Shown: piece by piece, positions 16,664-25,004 of the stretch
How positions within the stretch are numbered: the stretch's first letter is position 1
Layout: every line of letters starts with the position of its first letter
Assembly (NCBI GenBank): GCA_023622465.1
Contig: JAMNZE010000093.1
Location: 1 to 62,469, forward strand
Direction: 5' to 3'
From: UBA5500 sp023622465
GTDB taxonomy: Bacteria; Bacillota; UBA994; UBA5500
Length of the DNA stretch: 62,469 bases
The notes under the pieces: generated by a model
What the model saw: the letters and a program-made list of their open reading frames with translations, nothing else
What the model was told of the DNA's origin: nothing
The model's database searches: none
Made by a program: the position numbers and the translations under genes

Positions 16664-17707
16664 TTATTCTGCTTTTAGACTATCGAGGAAAGCGGGGAGT
16701 TCAGCATTGCTGCTGGGAACTACGATTTCACCGCTCTTAATCTTGGCCTCGAAATCATCGACAACTGCTTTTACATCATCGCTAATCTTCTCTGGGTCAT
16801 AGACATAGCCAACACCATCTTCTGCTAACCCGAGAGTATGGATTTTACCCTCAAACTTGTCGTTGAGCCAGTCTTCGGAGATGGTGGAGATAGCCGTGTC
16901 AAGACGCTTTAACATACTGGTGAGAGTGTAAGGCGTAAGTTCGCTCTGGTCTACGTCCACACCGATGAAGTGAACCTGGGCCTTGTCACAGGCTTGAGCT
17001 ACACCGATACCGGTGCCACCAGCGGCGTGGTAGATTACGTCAGCACCATTGTTGATCATAGTGGTAGCGATCTGCTCGCCCTTAGCGATCTGATCCCAAG
17101 CTTCGGCGTACTGGATCTGTACAGTGGCTTCTGGGTTAACAGCCTTTACACCAGCATGGAAACCGACTTCGAATTTTTCGATGACGCCGCCGCTCATACC
17201 GCCCACAAAGCCAACGTTGTTAGTTTTGGTGGTGAGACCAGCGATGAGACCCACTAAGAAGGAACCTTCGTGCTCTTTAAAGACCACATAGGCCACGTTA
17301 GGCAGAGCGTTAGCTGCATCTGGTGCCCAGTCGATAATACCAAACTGGTTATCCGGGTTGTTCTCAGCTGCTTCAGTCAGCTGTTCGGCCATCATGTACC
17401 CTACTGCCCAAACTAGACCGGCACCCTGATCAACAGCGGCAGTCAAGTTAGGGGCGTAGTCTTCTGCACTGTGGGATTCCACATAGTCAACCTTGACTTT
17501 GTCGGCGTGGGCATCACCAAAGCTGCTTAGACCGGTCCAAGCTGCCTGGTTAAAAGACTTATCATCCACGCCGCCCTGGTCGGTAACCATGATTACCTTT
17601 TTCAGTTCGGCTTCGCCACCGTTACCGTTGCCGCCCGAAGTGCAACCTACTAGGCTACCTACGACGAGCATCAGAACCAAGCTGGCATACAAAAGTTTTT
17701 TACCCAA
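16664..17707 (-). CDS. BMP-family nucleoside-binding lipoprotein
   Basis: Substrate-binding lipoprotein of the PnrA/Med/YufN family, which delivers nucleosides to an ABC importer. The precursor has a short hydrophobic signal with lipobox LVGC followed by a Ser/Gly-rich linker. The mature part has VTDQGGVDDKSFNQAAWTG, the family nucleoside-binding opening, and HAAGGTGIGVAQA. The TTG at 17707 follows AGGAGGG by 6 nt and starts the signal peptide cleanly (GKKLLYASLV); an upstream in-frame ATG at 17749 has no such site. First gene of the importer operon with two permeases, ATPase and udk. Confidence 0.93.
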   Translation of the reverse strand: MGKKLLYASLVLMLVVGSLVGCTSGGNGNGGEAELKKVIMVTDQGGVDDKSFNQAAWTGLSSFGDAHADKVKVDYVESHSAEDYAPNLTAAVDQGAGLVWAVGYMMAEQLTEAAENNPDNQFGIIDWAPDAANALPNVAYVVFKEHEGSFLVGLIAGLTTKTNNVGFVGGMSGGVIEKFEVGFHAGVKAVNPEATVQIQYAEAWDQIAKGEQIATTMINNGADVIYHAAGGTGIGVAQACDKAQVHFIGVDVDQSELTPYTLTSMLKRLDTAISTISEDWLNDKFEGKIHTLGLAEDGVGYVYDPEKISDDVKAVVDDFEAKIKSGEIVVPSSNAELPAFLDSLKAE

Positions 17708-17904
17708 GTTGTTCCCTCCTTGATATGTTGTATAGGGCTTTAGCCCCAAACATTATAGTAGATTCGCTATCGAACATTTAAAGTCCTGCTTGCAGAAGCG
17801 CATTGTGTGTTATTTTCCTGTAACCACATAGAAGGAGCAGGGGCAGGTTAGTTGGTAAGCTGTGGCGAAATTAAGCATGGTGATAAAGAGGGAGGGAGTT
17901 TAGT

Positions 17905-19044
17905 ATGTTGACTATGGATCAATTTCGTCAGATGTTTCCGCTATTAGCTGAGTTTGCTTACTTAGATACAGCGCAAAGAGGGTTAACCCCTCAAGCAGTT
18001 ACCGATGCGGGCTGTCAGGTATTGCAGGATTGGCAGTCACTAAACTCTAGTAGTATTCGGCAGCTGGCAGGTCAGGCTAAGGAGAAACTAGCCAAGCTGT
18101 TACAGGTGGAAGCGGATGAACTAGCACTGGTCAGCAATACTGCTCAAGGAATTAACCGGGTGGCCAGCGCTATTGCCTGGCAACCCGGTGATAACGTAGT
18201 TCTGGCCGATTGTGAACACGCCAGCAATTTCTTCCCTTGGGCCCATCTGCGGGAGCGCGGTGTGGAATTAAGGCTGGTTTCTTGTCCATCTGGTATTCTG
18301 CGTCCAGAGGACTATCGGCCCTATATCGATGAGCGTACCCGGGCGGTAGCCGCCTCCTTGGTTACCTTTTATCCCGGAGCTTGGCTTGATGCCCGCCAGC
18401 TGGCCGATATCGCCCATGGGGCTGGAGCCCTATTTGTTCTGGATGCGGTACAGGCGGCCGGTATTTTGCCTGTGTATCCGCGAGAACTGGGAGCCGACGC
18501 GTTGATATCGGCTGCCTATAAGGGACTGATGAGCGCTCACGGCGCCGGGTTTATTTATGTTCGCCGAGAAATATTGCCTAGCTTAATGCCTTCTCATCTT
18601 TATATATTCAATGTAGAGGGGGAGTTGGGCATGGTAGGCGACGCCTATACCAGTCCCAACTACACCTTGCACCCTACAGCGGTCAGGTTCGAAGGAGGAC
18701 ATCACCCGGTAGGGGTAGCACAAATGAACCGGGCTTTAGACTACATTCTAGAATTAGGGGTGGAGCAAATCGCAGAGCATGTGCAAGCTTTGGCAGCGGA
18801 ACTGGGCGAAGGGCTGAGTAGCCTAGGCTACCAAATAGATACTCCTCTAACGCCTGATTATCTGCGCAGCATTGTTTGCGTGCGAATGAAAGATGGCAGG
18901 AAGTTGGCAGAATACCTGGCTGGGAAAGGGGTAATTGCCAGTGCCCGCCGCCATGGCCTGCGTCTCGCCCTACATGCTTATAATAACGCGACGGATGTAA
19001 AACGAGCCTTGGACGCCTTTGCAACCTATCCGGAGCGCCGTTAA
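17905..19044 (+). CDS. Class V PLP aminotransferase, cysteine-desulfurase-like
   Basis: A 379-aa fold-type I enzyme of the class V group. The opening AYLDTAQRGLTPQAV places it near isopenicillin-N-epimerase/Csd-like proteins. The cofactor Asp-x-x-Gln is present in LDAVQAAG, and the Schiff-base Lys is in SAAYKGLMSAHGAGF. I see no conserved desulfurase cysteine loop near the C terminus (SARRHGLRLALH instead), so a lyase or epimerase activity is as likely as desulfuration. ATG follows GGGAGGGAG. It is a single gene, divergent from the nucleoside importer operon. Confidence 0.78.
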   Translation: MLTMDQFRQMFPLLAEFAYLDTAQRGLTPQAVTDAGCQVLQDWQSLNSSSIRQLAGQAKEKLAKLLQVEADELALVSNTAQGINRVASAIAWQPGDNVVLADCEHASNFFPWAHLRERGVELRLVSCPSGILRPEDYRPYIDERTRAVAASLVTFYPGAWLDARQLADIAHGAGALFVLDAVQAAGILPVYPRELGADALISAAYKGLMSAHGAGFIYVRREILPSLMPSHLYIFNVEGELGMVGDAYTSPNYTLHPTAVRFEGGHHPVGVAQMNRALDYILELGVEQIAEHVQALAAELGEGLSSLGYQIDTPLTPDYLRSIVCVRMKDGRKLAEYLAGKGVIASARRHGLRLALHAYNNATDVKRALDAFATYPERR

Positions 19045-19048
19045 CTCG

Positions 19049-19627
19049 TTACTCCAACCACACAACCTTTTCTTTGAGGTCCGGGTCCAGTCGTGGCTTG
19101 TCTTCCACAGCCTGATCCGGATAGCCTAGGGGTGTGAGGGCAACAATTTCCTCGTCGTCTGGTAATTGTAAAATCTCGACCAATTCGTCTTCAGCGGCTA
19201 GGGGCCCGGTCATCCAGCAGGTGCCCAAACCTTCCGCATAGGCGGCTAATAGGAGGTTTTGGAAGGCAGCGGACACGCTCTCCAAATGCATCTTTCTGAC
19301 TCGCGGTTGCTGGTCATCCCGAGGCATGGTTGCTACGATAATAAGGGGGGCGCCGCCATAGGTTTGGGCCCAGGCTAAGAAGTTTTCTTGTTGCGCAGTG
19401 CGCTCACCGGCCGGCGGGTAGTTTCTCTCAGTAATACGTCCATAGCTGGCTGCAATCTGGTCCCGTTTGTGACCGGATACCACATAGAATCTCCATTGCT
19501 GCAAGTTCCTGCCGGAGGGAGCCCAGTTGGCCGCATCTAGCACCTTGAGCACCAGCTCTTTCGGTACCGGGTCCGACTTGAATTTACGGATACTACGGCG
19601 TCCACGAATGGCTTGATAGAGTTCCAT
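19049..19627 (-). CDS. Nitroreductase-family FMN protein
   Basis: A 192-aa protein of the NAD(P)H-dependent nitroreductase fold. It has the N-terminal FMN phosphate motif RRSIRKFKSDPVP, NWAPSGRNLQQWRFYVV, and the C-terminal EGLGTCWMTGPLA and VALTPLGYPDQ. These bind FMN at a homodimer interface. The ATG at 19627 is 8 nt after GGGAGG; an ATG at 19633 is too close. It is convergent with the preceding aminotransferase gene (4 nt apart) and divergent from cysS. The substrate is unknown. Confidence 0.88.
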   Translation of the reverse strand: MELYQAIRGRRSIRKFKSDPVPKELVLKVLDAANWAPSGRNLQQWRFYVVSGHKRDQIAASYGRITERNYPPAGERTAQQENFLAWAQTYGGAPLIIVATMPRDDQQPRVRKMHLESVSAAFQNLLLAAYAEGLGTCWMTGPLAAEDELVEILQLPDDEEIVALTPLGYPDQAVEDKPRLDPDLKEKVVWLE

Positions 19628-19660
19628 GTGCATACCTCCCAAGTGTGAATGTTTATAAAT

Positions 19661-19690
19661 AGTATAACATCTGGTGGCAGCTGTCTCCAA
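19661..19690 (-). promoter_or_regulatory. Promoter of the nitroreductase gene
   Basis: Minus strand TTGGAG, 18 nt, TATACT. It lies back to back with the cysS promoter. Confidence 0.55.
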
Positions 19691-19701
19691 GCATGGAGCC
19701 G

Positions 19702-19730
19702 TTGACATCATAACGATGGCTGGATAGACT
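19702..19730 (+). promoter_or_regulatory. Promoter of cysS
   Basis: TTGACA, 17 nt, TAGACT, 36 nt before the ATG. No T-box or other structured leader fits in the remaining space. Confidence 0.6.
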
Positions 19731-19766
19731 GATAAGAACTATTAATGCCCTTTTGGAGGTGGGGAA

Positions 19767-21173
19767 ATGCCCATTCAGTTTTATAATACTTTGACGCGCA
19801 AGAAGGAAGAGTTTCATTCGTTACGTCCCCAACAGGTGGGTATGTATGTGTGTGGTCCTACCGTGTACGGTTATGCATCCATCGGCAATATGCGGGCCTA
19901 CGTCTTTGCCGACACCCTGCGGCGGGTGCTGGAATTCAATGGATATAAGGTGAAGATGGTGATGAATATCACCGACGTGGGGCATCTGGAATCCGATGCC
20001 GACGAGGGCGAAGATAAAATGGCCCTGACCGCCAAGCGAGAGCAAAAATCCCCCTGGGAGATTGCCGATTATTATACGAAAGCTTTTCTGCAGGACGTGG
20101 AGCGGTTGAATATCAAAAAGCCCTCGGTTCTAGCCTGGGCCACCGAGCATATTAACGAGATGATCGCCATGGTGGAGGAATTGCTGGAGCGGGGCTACGC
20201 CTATGAAACCAGCGACGGCATCTATTTTGATATTTCCAAGTATGCCGAGTACGGCCGTCTCTCGGGCCAAAAGCTAGAAGATCGCTTGGCTGGGGCACGG
20301 GTGGAGGTAAACCCGGAAAAACGCCACCCGGCTGATTTTGCCCTTTGGAAAAAGGCCCCTAAGGAACATATCATGCAGTGGCCTAGTCCCTGGGGTATGG
20401 GGTACCCCGGCTGGCACATTGAATGCTCCGCCATGGGGCGCAAGTATCTAGGCGATCTCTTTGACATCCATACCGGTGGTGTTGACCATATTCCGGTGCA
20501 TCATGAAAATGAAATCGCCCAAACGGCCGCCTGCACCGGCCAACCGGCGGCCCGTTTCTGGATGCATAACGAATTCCTCTTGGTCGACGGTGGGAAGATG
20601 TCCAAGAGTCTGGGTAACGTGTATACTATTTCCGATTTGATGGAGCGGGGCTTTGAGCCACTCAGCTATCGTTATTTCTGTCATAATGCCCATTATCGGC
20701 GACAACTGAACTTTACTTGGGCAGCTATAGAAGGAGCCCATAAGGGGCTGCGCAGCCTGCGTCGACTAGTACAGAATAGCGCTCGCCAGCCGGCAGGGAA
20801 AGACGCTGCTGCCCGGGCGGCGGCCTTCAGACAAGAGTTTGTTGAGGCCATCAATGACGACCTCAATCTCCCCAAAGCGGTAGCCCTGCTGTGGGAAGCC
20901 AGCAAGGCCGACCTGGGGCCCGAATTTTATAAGCTGGCTAGCGAAGTGGACCAAGTCTTAGCCTTAGATTTATGCAAAGGGGCAATAGATGAGGAGGGGC
21001 CAATAGCACGGGAAGATCTGCCTGCCCATATATTGGCTTTAGTAGAAGAGCGGGAGGCCGCGCGGGCGGTGAAGGATTGGGCCAAGTCCGACGCTTTACG
21101 CCAGCAGTTACAGGAGCTGGGCTATCAGGTGAAGGATACGCCTCAAGGAATGGAGATAAAGCGAGCAAATTAG
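19767..21173 (+). CDS. cysS: Cysteine--tRNA ligase, HIGH motif altered
   Basis: Class I CysRS of 468 aa, the normal length. The zinc site begins with C29 in YVCGPTVYG and continues with WHIECSAM and HHENEIAQ. The KMSKS loop is intact (GGKMSKSLGN). The C-terminal DALR helical domain is present. The HIGH-type motif reads ASIGN: the first His is Ser at residue 38, whereas family members normally have H-I/L-G-N/H. ATG follows TTGGAGG. It has its own promoter and ends at a strong terminator. Apart from the motif change nothing suggests a pseudogene. Confidence 0.93.
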   Translation: MPIQFYNTLTRKKEEFHSLRPQQVGMYVCGPTVYGYASIGNMRAYVFADTLRRVLEFNGYKVKMVMNITDVGHLESDADEGEDKMALTAKREQKSPWEIADYYTKAFLQDVERLNIKKPSVLAWATEHINEMIAMVEELLERGYAYETSDGIYFDISKYAEYGRLSGQKLEDRLAGARVEVNPEKRHPADFALWKKAPKEHIMQWPSPWGMGYPGWHIECSAMGRKYLGDLFDIHTGGVDHIPVHHENEIAQTAACTGQPAARFWMHNEFLLVDGGKMSKSLGNVYTISDLMERGFEPLSYRYFCHNAHYRRQLNFTWAAIEGAHKGLRSLRRLVQNSARQPAGKDAAARAAAFRQEFVEAINDDLNLPKAVALLWEASKADLGPEFYKLASEVDQVLALDLCKGAIDEEGPIAREDLPAHILALVEEREAARAVKDWAKSDALRQQLQELGYQVKDTPQGMEIKRAN

Positions 21174-21187
21174 CAGCTAACCTTAAG

Positions 21188-21223
21188 AGGGGTTGCTCCT
21201 GTCAGCGGAGCAACCCCTTTTTG
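21188..21223 (+). terminator. cysS terminator
   Basis: AGGGGTTGCTCC / GGAGCAACCCCT, 7-nt loop, followed by TTTTTG. Confidence 0.92.
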
Positions 21224-21290
21224 TTCCCTTTTTACCGTATGGCTAATAGTATGTAGTGAACTGCGTACGTGGTATCTATACCTGCTATGA

Positions 21291-22465
21291 ATGGGGGTTA
21301 GCATGGTAAGAGCAACGCAGAAAGTTGGCAGACGCCAAATGGTGCTCGGAATCTTTGTGGCGAAAGCTTACGCTGAGCAGTTTAAAGGGGATAAGCCCAT
21401 CTATGAAGCAGAAATTTATGCCAAGGCGGCAAAGCATAGGAATGTGCGGCTTTATTACTTTACAGCGGAGGATGTTTCGGGCGTAGGCGGAAAAAGGGGG
21501 AAAAAGAAGATATGGGGGTGGTCCCTGAGAGGTAACAAATGGAGGCACAGTCGGGTACCCTGGCCCCATGTGGTATTTGACCAAGTTATCGATCCTGAAG
21601 GCGCTGAGAAAAGGACTGTTAGCCGACTGCGACGCAGCAAGAATTTCGCTTGGTTAAGTCCTCGAACTGGTCTGCCTAAGTGGCTCACCCATAAGATCTT
21701 GGCCGGGCATAGCAGTTTGGCCCGATTGCTACCAGAGGAAAGGCGACTAAAATCGGTGGATGACTTGGACTATATGCTAGATAGACATAAATCTGTTCTC
21801 GTTAAGCCCGATCTGGGCAGTCGGGGACGCGGAATCACTATGATTTGGAGAGAGCCTGAAGGTACCTATGGGCTGCGCTATTCTGGTAAGGAAGAACAGG
21901 TTAGTGGATTAACCCTAGCAGAGGCTTACCAATTGGCTAGCAACTATGCCGAAGAGGACAATCTGGTTATCTCGCAGCAGATACCCCTACTGCGCGTAGG
22001 AAATAGTCTGGCCGATATGCGAATAATCATGGGCAAAAACCTGCAGGGAAAATGGTTACCGGTGCTTACTATTATGGGCGTGGGGAAAGAGGGGAGTTTT
22101 GTAACCAACTGGAGCATGGGAGCTGAAGAGATCCCTCTAGAGCAGGGGCTGGCGGCTGCCGGATTGCCAGCAGAACAGGTGAAGGCTTTAATTGATCAAG
22201 TGTTAGAGGTTTCCCATAAGCTGGCAAAGGCTCTGGAAGCGGGGAGGGGCACCTTATTGAAATCGGGTTGGACTTAGCCTTTGATACCGATTTAAGGCTT
22301 TGGTTTATCGAGGCCAACGCTAGCCCCGGTAAGGAAGCGGAGGATTCCGACACCATTCCTCCCTATTTCGCCTGCATAATTGATGGTGCCCTGCATTTTT
22401 GGAATAGCCGGCAAAAGCGACGTTCTCGGTGGCGACATCGTCGCCGACGAGAACAGGATAGATAA
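21291..22465 (+). pseudogene. YheC/YheD-like ATP-grasp gene, frameshifted
   Basis: The first reading frame (21291-22277) encodes 328 aa with YheC/D features: GIFVAKAYAEQF, PWPHVVFDQV, KSVLVKPDLGSRGRGI (ATP-grasp lysine and glycine loop) and ADMRIIMG. It then runs out of frame. The rest of the domain (LIEIGLDLAFD, LWFIEANASPGK, which carries the metal-binding E-x-N) continues in another frame from about 22250 to a stop at 22463-22465. Adding one G in the run GGGGAGGGGC near 22241-22250 restores one continuous protein of about 390 aa. This may be a true mutation or a sequencing error. Relatives are linked to the spore coat. The start is uncertain; ATG at 21303 is an alternative. Confidence 0.8.
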
Positions 22466-22468
22466 ATA

Positions 22469-22505
22469 GGGGCTGTGGCAAAAGCAGTTGCGACAGCCCC
22501 CTGCA
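22469..22505. terminator. GGGGCTGT-type hairpin after the YheC/D gene
   Basis: GGGGCTGTGGCAA / TTGCGACAGCCCC, 6-nt loop, one mismatch. It lies between the convergent YheC/D and btuF genes. There is no clear T-run, so termination strength is uncertain. Confidence 0.65.
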
Positions 22506-22559
22506 TGGTCTTAACACATTCGCTCCCATCGCGCCTGGAGCAGCAAGTTTATTATCTAT

Positions 22560-23483
22560 TTAGTTAAACAAATCCGGGTGTAACAGCTTTGCCACTTCCT
22601 CCAGCGCGTCAACTAGGCGTGGTCCCGGGCGACTAAATAGGTCCGGATTAATGGTATATACGCGATCGTTTTTAACTGCATTTACAGATTGCCAGTTGGG
22701 GCGGGCCTTAGCCTCTTCGGGGGTTTGTCCCACATGCCCTAGAATTAGAACATCCGGGTTGCTGGCTAACAGGTTTTCCAAATCTACTACCGGCCAGTCG
22801 GTGGTAGCATCGGCTGTAGCACTGCGGCCCCCGGCTATTTCAATCACGTCATGAATGAAGGTGTTAGGGCCCACCGACATGAGGGCGTCGTGCCATACTT
22901 CGTAGAACACCAGCGGTCGGTCTTCTTCGTTGATATCTTGAACCTTTTGGCTGACCGCATCGATGCGAGCCCGCAGTCCAGCTATAACCTCGTCGGCCTT
23001 TTCATTGACGTTGGCCGCCTTCCCGATTAGCTCAATATGTTCTAACATCTCTTCCACGCTGGCAGCGCGAATGGCTAAGACGGGGAAGCCCAGAGATTCC
23101 AGCTGTTCTACCACTTCTTTCGTGGTCAGTGAGTCGGCAATAATTAGGTCCGGATCGGCGGCTATAATTTTTTCCACATCCACACCTTGAAAACCGCCCA
23201 TTTTTTCAATAGCTAGTGCTTCTTGCGGGTAATCGCACACTTCGGTTACCCCGATTACCTTATCTCCCAGGTCTAGTGCGAATAATATTTCCGTGCTGCT
23301 GGGCGCTAAAGACACGATGGATTCGGGTTGTTCGGGGATGGTAACTTCGCGGCCAAAGGAGTCGGTTAATACTAATGGATAGGTTTCACCATTGGCTTGC
23401 GGTGTGGTGGGGGCTTTACAGCCCGATAGAGTAAGCAAGACAAAGGATAAGAGTAATAGGTTGGTTAACAATCTTTTCTTCAC
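22560..23483 (-). CDS. btuF: Cobalamin-type ABC transporter binding lipoprotein (BtuF-like)
   Basis: A 307-aa periplasmic-binding lipoprotein with signal MKKRLLTNLLLLSFVLLTLSGC (lipobox LSGC, lipidated C22). The mature part has two BtuF/FepB lobes: PESIVSLAPSSTEILFALDLGDKVIGVTEVCDYP, then DPDLIIADS, and GPNTFIHDVIEIAGG with DVLILG. Assignment to vitamin B12 rather than siderophore uptake rests on the cobalamin riboswitch in its leader. No permease or ATPase gene is adjacent, so the importer partners must be encoded elsewhere. Confidence 0.92.
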   Translation of the reverse strand: MKKRLLTNLLLLSFVLLTLSGCKAPTTPQANGETYPLVLTDSFGREVTIPEQPESIVSLAPSSTEILFALDLGDKVIGVTEVCDYPQEALAIEKMGGFQGVDVEKIIAADPDLIIADSLTTKEVVEQLESLGFPVLAIRAASVEEMLEHIELIGKAANVNEKADEVIAGLRARIDAVSQKVQDINEEDRPLVFYEVWHDALMSVGPNTFIHDVIEIAGGRSATADATTDWPVVDLENLLASNPDVLILGHVGQTPEEAKARPNWQSVNAVKNDRVYTINPDLFSRPGPRLVDALEEVAKLLHPDLFN

Positions 23484-23532
23484 TAAAAAAACCTCCTTCT
23501 TTGCTGAGCCTGGTTTGCTTTACAGACACCAG

Positions 23533-23558
23533 AAAACCCCACCTTGGTCAAAGTGGGG
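23533..23558 (-). terminator. Attenuator hairpin of the cobalamin riboswitch
   Basis: Minus strand CCCCAC / GTGGGG with a 10-nt loop followed by TTTT, between the B12 aptamer and btuF. It is the likely expression platform. Confidence 0.75.
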
Positions 23559-23609
23559 CATACCATATTCAGGCCTCTACCCACCTCCCTTTGGTCCGAA
23601 GGTCAGTGT

Positions 23610-23742
23610 GCGCACAGCGTTAGGCAGGTCTCCTGGCTTCCGGGGGAGCAATACACTCCCGCCGGTTACAGTGGCGGCACCGCTCAGGACTCGCACCTGA
23701 TTCCCTATTCTCCTCAGTATTCCCAAGGCACCTAACACCGTA
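23610..23742 (-). ncRNA. Cobalamin riboswitch upstream of btuF
   Basis: On the minus strand the leader contains the B12 box GCCAGGAGACCTGCC (23623-23637), preceded by GCCGCCACTGTAACCGGC and GGGAATCAGGTGCGAG, in the order expected for the AdoCbl/Cbl aptamer. The 5' end near 23741 (CGGTGTTAGGTGCC) would form P1/P2. Binding of cobalamin would shut off btuF through the downstream hairpin. Confidence 0.95.
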
Positions 23743-23758
23743 TACAATTTTCTACCTT

Positions 23759-23787
23759 AGTATAGGATAAATGGGGACAAGCAACAA
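23759..23787 (-). promoter_or_regulatory. Promoter of the riboswitch-btuF transcript
   Basis: Minus strand TTGTTG, 17 nt, TATACT, ending about 17 nt before the aptamer begins. Confidence 0.65.
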
Positions 23788-23859
23788 GTCTTATCTGTTT
23801 TTTCCAGTGTTTAAAGAGTTTACGTTCGGGCTACATTGAGTCTAGGGCGTAGTGTTTGC

Positions 23860-23888
23860 TTGACGCAAAAAAATGTCAAATTTATAAT
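23860..23888 (+). promoter_or_regulatory. Promoter of the FemAB-MurE operon, with TTGAC/GTCAA inverted repeat
   Basis: TTGACG, 17 nt, TATAAT. The -35 box is also one arm of TTGAC-N10-GTCAA, a possible operator. Confidence 0.7.
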
Positions 23889-23927
23889 GGGGACAAGGCC
23901 GATTGGAGATGGAGGCGTTAACTAATT

Positions 23928-25004
23928 ATGTTGCGTTTAGTGAAGCCAGATGAAACTGGCTATTTTGATACCTTGATTGCCAATTCTACCGGACCCGAGT
24001 TTGCGCAAACAGCTGCCTGGGCCCGCTTTAAGTCTCAGTCGTGGCGTCCCCGGCATTATCTTTTTGAGAAAGCGGGCGAGCCGGTGATCGCCATTACTGT
24101 TTGGTTAAGGAAAATTCCTCTATTACCCTATTACCTAGCCTATGCCCCCCGCGGCCCTATTTTATTGACTGTTGAAGGTAAAAAATTCCTGACGGGATTT
24201 TGGGAAGCCGTCCGGGCCGAATTGCGTCAGCAGGGGGCTTTTGCTCTTAAGATTGATCCGGCGTGGACCGATAAAAGCTTGGCGGAGCAGTTGAAAAAAA
24301 TAGGCTTTAGAGAGGTAATAAGCGATCATCCCTTTGGGGGCGTACAACCTAGATTCACCTTCCGCTTGGATATTGGAGCCGAGCCGGAAGAGCTTTTAGC
24401 TTCTTTCTCTAAAAAGCTCCGTTACAACGTCCGCTATCCGGGCAAGCAGGGCGTAGTCTATTCTCAGGGCACCAAAGAGGACGTCCCCGCTTTAATGGCC
24501 GTCTTAGAAGCCACTAGTCGCCGCAGGAATTTCTTAGGGCGGAGTGCGGAGTATTATGAGCGCCTATTAGACGAAATGGGAGACCAGGCGGCGCTTATTA
24601 TCGGCACAAAAGATGGACAAGTGGTGGCGGCAAGTATTACCATTGTTTGCGGCCGCCAAGCTTGGGCCGTTTACGGAGGTATGTCACGCGAACATGCCCG
24701 GCTGCGGGCCTATTACGGACTCAATTGGGAACGTATGTTGTGGGCTAAAAGCAAAGGTGCTACTTCCTTTGACTTTTCTGGGGTGCCTGTCGATCGTTCA
24801 GAAGATTCCCCTTTATACGGGCTCTATCAGTTCAAAAAGAGCTTTGGCGGCGACCTGGTTGAATTTATTGGTGAATATGAACTACCCATTCGCCCCTTCC
24901 TCTATTGGTGCTGGCAAACCTTTGCGCCCACCTTAATGAAAGTGATGAGGTGGTGGGTATCCCGTAGGCGCAACGGAAGCGAACAGCGAGGGGAGGAAAA
25001 GTGA
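23928..25004 (+). CDS. FemAB-family aminoacyl-tRNA-dependent peptidoglycan transferase
   Basis: A 358-aa protein of the FemX/FemA/FemB family, which add amino acids from aminoacyl-tRNA to the stem peptide of lipid II. The double GNAT fold is visible in segments such as QTAAWARFKSQSWRPRHYLFE, LLASFSKKLRYNVRYPGKQGV (the FemAB SKKLRYNVR motif), and the second half WAVYGGMSREHARLRAYYGLNWERMLWAK with FDFSGVP and YQFKKSFGGDLVEFIGEYEL. The usual coiled-coil arm is absent, as in FemX-like single-residue transferases. It overlaps the MurE-like gene (TGATG) and the pair has its own promoter. The amino acid it adds is unknown. Confidence 0.88.
   Translation: MLRLVKPDETGYFDTLIANSTGPEFAQTAAWARFKSQSWRPRHYLFEKAGEPVIAITVWLRKIPLLPYYLAYAPRGPILLTVEGKKFLTGFWEAVRAELRQQGAFALKIDPAWTDKSLAEQLKKIGFREVISDHPFGGVQPRFTFRLDIGAEPEELLASFSKKLRYNVRYPGKQGVVYSQGTKEDVPALMAVLEATSRRRNFLGRSAEYYERLLDEMGDQAALIIGTKDGQVVAASITIVCGRQAWAVYGGMSREHARLRAYYGLNWERMLWAKSKGATSFDFSGVPVDRSEDSPLYGLYQFKKSFGGDLVEFIGEYELPIRPFLYWCWQTFAPTLMKVMRWWVSRRRNGSEQRGEEK

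Noticed and set aside
22268..22465. A separate 65-aa gene
   Set aside because: Its translation is the missing C terminus of the ATP-grasp protein encoded just upstream in another frame, so it is part of one frameshifted gene.
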